In this document: positions 7,355 to 9,349 of the stretch, in pieces
Position numbering within the stretch: the stretch's first letter is position 1
Layout of the letters: each line of letters begins with the position of its first letter
Made by a program: the position numbers and the translations under genes
Notes under the pieces: generated by a model
The model's input: only the letters and a program-made list of their open reading frames with translations
Told to the model about the DNA's origin: nothing
The model's database searches: none
From: Actinomycetota bacterium
Lineage (GTDB): Bacteria > Actinomycetota > Humimicrobiia > Humimicrobiales > Humimicrobiaceae
DNA length: 9,349 nucleotides
Direction of reading: 5' to 3'
NCBI GenBank assembly: GCA_016932375.1
Contig: JAFGDA010000068.1
Location: forward strand, 1 to 9,349

Positions 7355-7362
7355 TTTAAAAT

Positions 7363-7368
7363 ATTATA
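7363..7368 (-). promoter_or_regulatory. Candidate -10 element of recF, giving a leaderless transcript
   Basis: TATAAT on the minus strand ends 8 nt before the recF ATG. Transcription normally begins about 7 nt after the -10 hexamer, so it would start at 7354-7356, at or just before the A of ATG. No ribosome binding site is present in the AT-only sequence between. A -35 element is not evident (CAAGTA at 17 bp). Confidence 0.5.
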
Positions 7369-7422
7369 TTTATATATGCTGCACATACTTGCTGGCATCT
7401 GTCCCGGCAATTCCAGGCAATG

Positions 7423-7436
7423 GTCCGTCACCGGAC
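7423..7436 (-). repeat. Small hairpin between the L,D-transpeptidase gene and recF
   Basis: Five nucleotides after the transpeptidase stop codon the transcript has GTCCG-GTGA-CGGAC, a perfect 5-bp, GC-rich stem closed by a GNRA-type tetraloop. No T-run follows (CATTGCC), so it is not a normal intrinsic terminator. It could stabilise the 3' end or mark a processing site. Confidence 0.4.
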
Positions 7437-7441
7437 ATGTC

Positions 7442-8431
7442 TTATCTATATATCAGGACCCTGACTCCAAGAGGCAGGGTCTCATAAAGCCACCGGGCAT
7501 CGTCAACAGCCATCCTTATGCACCCGTGGCTTGCAGGGCTTCCCAGCTTTCCGGCCTCTTCAACCATCAGGTTGCCCTCACTGTCAAAAGGGACACTATG
7601 GAAAAGATAATCCTCAAAAAATCTCGTCCAGTAGTATGCCCCCATCCCAAATTTTTCCACCCAGGCATATTCTATCTTCTGTGTGGTGGTAAATTCTCCA
7701 AGCGGGGTTGGTTTTTCATCCGTACCTCCCGAACAAACCATTTCCCTGATAACCATATCCCTGTAGAAAACAAACACTTTCTGGATGTTTAGATCCACCT
7801 CAATCCTGAAGCTGCTGCTTTCATTATAGTCTATATCCTGCGCATCATTTTCCTCGATACCGGAACCAGTTTCCTGCCTGCTACCTTCAGGATTTATGAC
7901 GCTGTCTTCAATTTCAGTATTGCTGTCATTGCCCTCGTAATAGCCCTGGCTGCTGTCATTAACCTGTGTTTCATTTATGTTTTCTTCACTTCGTGTGCCT
8001 GTTTCTTCTCCGTTAACAACGGCAGTATTATTAACGCCAGATTCCTCTACATTTCCGGTATCTGTTTCCCCATCCGGACTGCCATCATAGCTCCTATCGG
8101 TGCCATCTGTCACATCTCCGGCACTATCAACAGGAACAACAGGGCTGGAACCCATACCTGGACCAGATTCACCTGGATCCGGGTTATTTTTTGCAACAAT
8201 AGAGAAATCTTCCTTAACGGCAGATAGGTCTTTACCTTCCAAGCCGGTATCTGCTCTTTTAGCTTCAATTCCGGATTCCGTATCCACCCTGGCAGAAGTT
8301 ACAACCTTATTACCGTCCCCGGCAAAAATATAGCTATCCCCGAAATTGATCATTCTCTCACCCAGCACCATAATGGGTAATATTATAATTATTATGACTA
8401 TTAGATATGCTTTCTTTTTAAGCCCGCCCAT
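7442..8431 (-). CDS. Membrane-anchored L,D-transpeptidase (YkuD domain)
   Basis: L,D-transpeptidases form 3-3 cross-links in peptidoglycan, or attach proteins to it, using a catalytic Cys outside the membrane. The protein has 329 residues. A short basic start (KKK, 5-7) and a hydrophobic helix (about 8-24) form an uncleaved signal anchor, because no clear cleavage site follows. A long low-complexity linker then runs to about residue 207; residues 81-207 hold about 31 Asp/Glu and only 4 Lys/Arg, and no Leu, Phe, Trp, His or Cys. The YkuD domain fills 208-329, with His278 in FHSVPF and the signature SHGCIRM (301-307) containing catalytic Cys304 and Arg306. AAGGTG lies 10 nt before the ATG, a usable but rather distant ribosome site. 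It sits 87 bp upstream of recF, where dnaN would be expected. A cell-wall role is secure from the motif; the exact cross-link is inferred. Confidence 0.92.
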   Translation of the reverse strand: MGGLKKKAYLIVIIIIILPIMVLGERMINFGDSYIFAGDGNKVVTSARVDTESGIEAKRADTGLEGKDLSAVKEDFSIVAKNNPDPGESGPGMGSSPVVPVDSAGDVTDGTDRSYDGSPDGETDTGNVEESGVNNTAVVNGEETGTRSEENINETQVNDSSQGYYEGNDSNTEIEDSVINPEGSRQETGSGIEENDAQDIDYNESSSFRIEVDLNIQKVFVFYRDMVIREMVCSGGTDEKPTPLGEFTTTQKIEYAWVEKFGMGAYYWTRFFEDYLFHSVPFDSEGNLMVEEAGKLGSPASHGCIRMAVDDARWLYETLPLGVRVLIYR

Positions 8432-8467
8432 CGGATTAAAGCACCTTAAAATTTTGCTTTTAATATC

Positions 8468-8509
8468 ACCGGCAAATATCCATATAATTTTTAATTAACC
8501 GGTAAATAT
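8468..8509. repeat. Two direct repeats 30 bp apart in front of the L,D-transpeptidase gene
   Basis: ACCGGCAAATAT (8468-8479) and ACCGGTAAATAT (8498-8509) match at 11 of 12 positions, with starts exactly 30 bp apart, close to three helical turns. One copy overlaps the candidate -10 and start site, the other lies about 30 bp into the transcript. This arrangement suits a repressor operator. Confidence 0.5.
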
Positions 8510-8513
8510 TATA
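8508..8513 (-). promoter_or_regulatory. Candidate -10 element for the L,D-transpeptidase gene
   Basis: TATAAT on the minus strand would start transcription near 8501, about 70 nt before the ATG. It shares the longer string TATAATATT with the recF and gyrB promoters proposed here. No good -35 box is visible at 16-18 bp. Confidence 0.4.
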
Positions 8514-8652
8514 TTATTGTAGAATTTTCTTAGAGTTATTAATATATCAAATACTCTTTAATTTAGAATAATATAACATTGCATATATTTTTTCCATGCA
8601 AGGAGATGGCAATATTGACAACCAGACACTGTATGATAAACTAAGCATTAAA

Positions 8653-8674
8653 TTTGTGCAGTGTACTGCACAAA
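8653..8674. promoter_or_regulatory. Perfect 22-bp palindromic operator candidate
   Basis: TTTGTGCAGT and ACTGCACAAA are exact inverted copies separated by GT. A third half-site, GTGCA, occurs at 8688-8692, 32 bp from the first GTGCA (8656-8660). The palindrome covers a candidate -35 (TTGTGC, 8654-8659) and most of the spacer before a TATTAT -10 (8678-8683), just upstream of the ATPase gene. A bound dimeric regulator would block that promoter. The regulator is not identifiable here. Confidence 0.55.
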
Positions 8675-8677
8675 AAC

Positions 8678-8683
8678 TATTAT
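8678..8683 (+). promoter_or_regulatory. Candidate -10 element for the ATPase gene
   Basis: TATTAT, 18 bp after TTGTGC (8654-8659), would start transcription near 8690, about 16 nt before the ATG at 8706. Both hexamers are imperfect. An alternative is TAAATT (8695-8700), 5 nt before the ATG, which would give a nearly leaderless transcript. Confidence 0.3.
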
Positions 8684-8705
8684 TTTAGTGCATTTAAATT
8701 GTAAT

Positions 8706-9349
8706 ATGGAAAGACAGTCTGTAAAACAAATCCTGCTGGATCAAAGACAGGAAATAAGCAATATCCTTGATACACAAATAGTCGAACGGGGAATAGAGTC
8801 AAAAATCAAGGCAGCTCTTGATGATAAATTAATAAAAGTCATTTCAGGAGTAAGAAGGTGCGGGAAGTCTTTCCTTGCCCACAAAATCTTAAAAGATAAG
8901 AATTACGGATATATTAATTTTGATGATGAGCGGTTATTCGGGATAAAAACAGGAGATTTGAACTACTTACTGGAAGTCTTAAGAGAAATAAATCCTGATT
9001 TTAATTATCTGCTGCTGGATGAGATACAGAATATAATGGGCTGGGAATTATTTATAAACCGGTTGCAGAGAACCGGTTATAATCTTGTAATAACCGGAAG
9101 CAACTCAAATCTCTTAAGCAAGGAACTTGCATCTTCACTAACAGGAAGACACTTTTTAATTGAGCTTTATCCTTTTTCCTTTAAGGAATTTTTAAAATAC
9201 AAAAACTTTAACTTCGATGAAAATGATTTATATATAACTGAAAAAAAGGCAAAGATAAAGAGATTGCTGGGTGAATATATAAAATTCGGAGGTTTTCCGG
9301 AGCTTTTTAAAGTTGAATTAAAAGAACAATATTTAAGAGACCTCTATGA
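8706..9349 (+). CDS. DUF4143-type AAA ATPase, 3' end outside the window
   Basis: The frame is open from the ATG at 8706 to the window edge, 214 codons, so the gene is cut by the window. It looks like the first half of the AAA_14/DUF4143 ATPases (COG1373 type), usually around 400 residues, whose cellular role is poorly known. Visible motifs are Walker A SGVRRCGKS (47-55), Walker B YLLLDEIQ (101-108), a sensor-like ITGSNS (129-134), SLTGRHF (144-150) and YPFSFKEF (155-162), and GGFPEL (195-200) at the start of the next region. No Shine-Dalgarno sequence precedes the ATG. The coding sequence is about 31% GC in the lines I counted, against roughly 45-50% in the gyrase genes, which with its opposite orientation suggests acquisition by transfer. 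A perfect palindrome directly upstream points to its own control. The missing half should carry the DUF4143 domain. Confidence 0.88.
   Translation, partial: MERQSVKQILLDQRQEISNILDTQIVERGIESKIKAALDDKLIKVISGVRRCGKSFLAHKILKDKNYGYINFDDERLFGIKTGDLNYLLEVLREINPDFNYLLLDEIQNIMGWELFINRLQRTGYNLVITGSNSNLLSKELASSLTGRHFLIELYPFSFKEFLKYKNFNFDENDLYITEKKAKIKRLLGEYIKFGGFPELFKVELKEQYLRDLY

Noticed and set aside
7349..7792. Plus-strand open frame of 147 codons spanning the recF/L,D-transpeptidase junction
   Set aside because: It overlaps the catalytic YkuD domain of the real gene on the other strand and shows no family features.
8596..8688. Plus-strand 30-codon frame before the ATPase gene
   Set aside because: It has no upstream ribosome site, ends inside the promoter region, and runs through the palindrome, which explains that part of the sequence better.

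Overview
The window holds seven genes on the minus strand and the first part of one gene on the plus strand. Read in the direction of transcription (high to low coordinates), the minus-strand genes are an L,D-transpeptidase, recF, a DUF721/DciA-type gene, gyrB, gyrA, a DUF4870-like membrane protein and a DUF3566-like membrane protein. At the right edge a DUF4143-type AAA ATPase gene runs the other way and leaves the window. There are no RNA genes, insertion sequences or CRISPR arrays that I can support, and no gene-free stretch over 300 bases.

The order recF - DUF721 - gyrB - gyrA - DUF3566 is the arrangement known next to dnaA in Actinobacteria (for example Rv0003-Rv0007 of Mycobacterium tuberculosis). 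The C-terminal end of GyrB and a second GyrA-box-like motif in GyrA also resemble actinobacterial proteins. Base composition is moderate to low (about 37-57% GC in the gyrase lines I counted), and intergenic regions are very AT rich. I therefore infer a deep-branching, low-GC member of the Actinobacteriota, probably uncultured; the rank below phylum cannot be read from the sequence.

Region by region: 23-997 carries two small membrane proteins downstream of gyrA. 1234-5620 is the gyrB-gyrA pair, with a 49-bp gap, a TTG start for gyrB and a leader of about 145 nt behind a TGGTATAAT extended -10. 5820-7354 holds the DUF721 gene and recF. 7442-8431 is a membrane-anchored L,D-transpeptidase with a long acidic linker. 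8432-8705 is a divergent AT-rich control region containing spaced direct repeats and a perfect 22-bp palindrome. 8706 to the edge is the ATPase gene, clearly more AT rich than the rest.

Functionally the core is DNA topology and replication/repair: gyrase, RecF, and a probable DnaB-helicase loader. dnaA and dnaN, normally directly upstream of recF, are not there; a cell-wall enzyme and a likely acquired ATPase occupy that place. I found no clearly novel multi-gene system. The points most worth a second look are the broken dnaA-dnaN-recF linkage, a recF start that looks leaderless, operator-like repeats in 8432-8705, and a possible leader-peptide/hairpin arrangement between gyrA and the DUF4870 gene.
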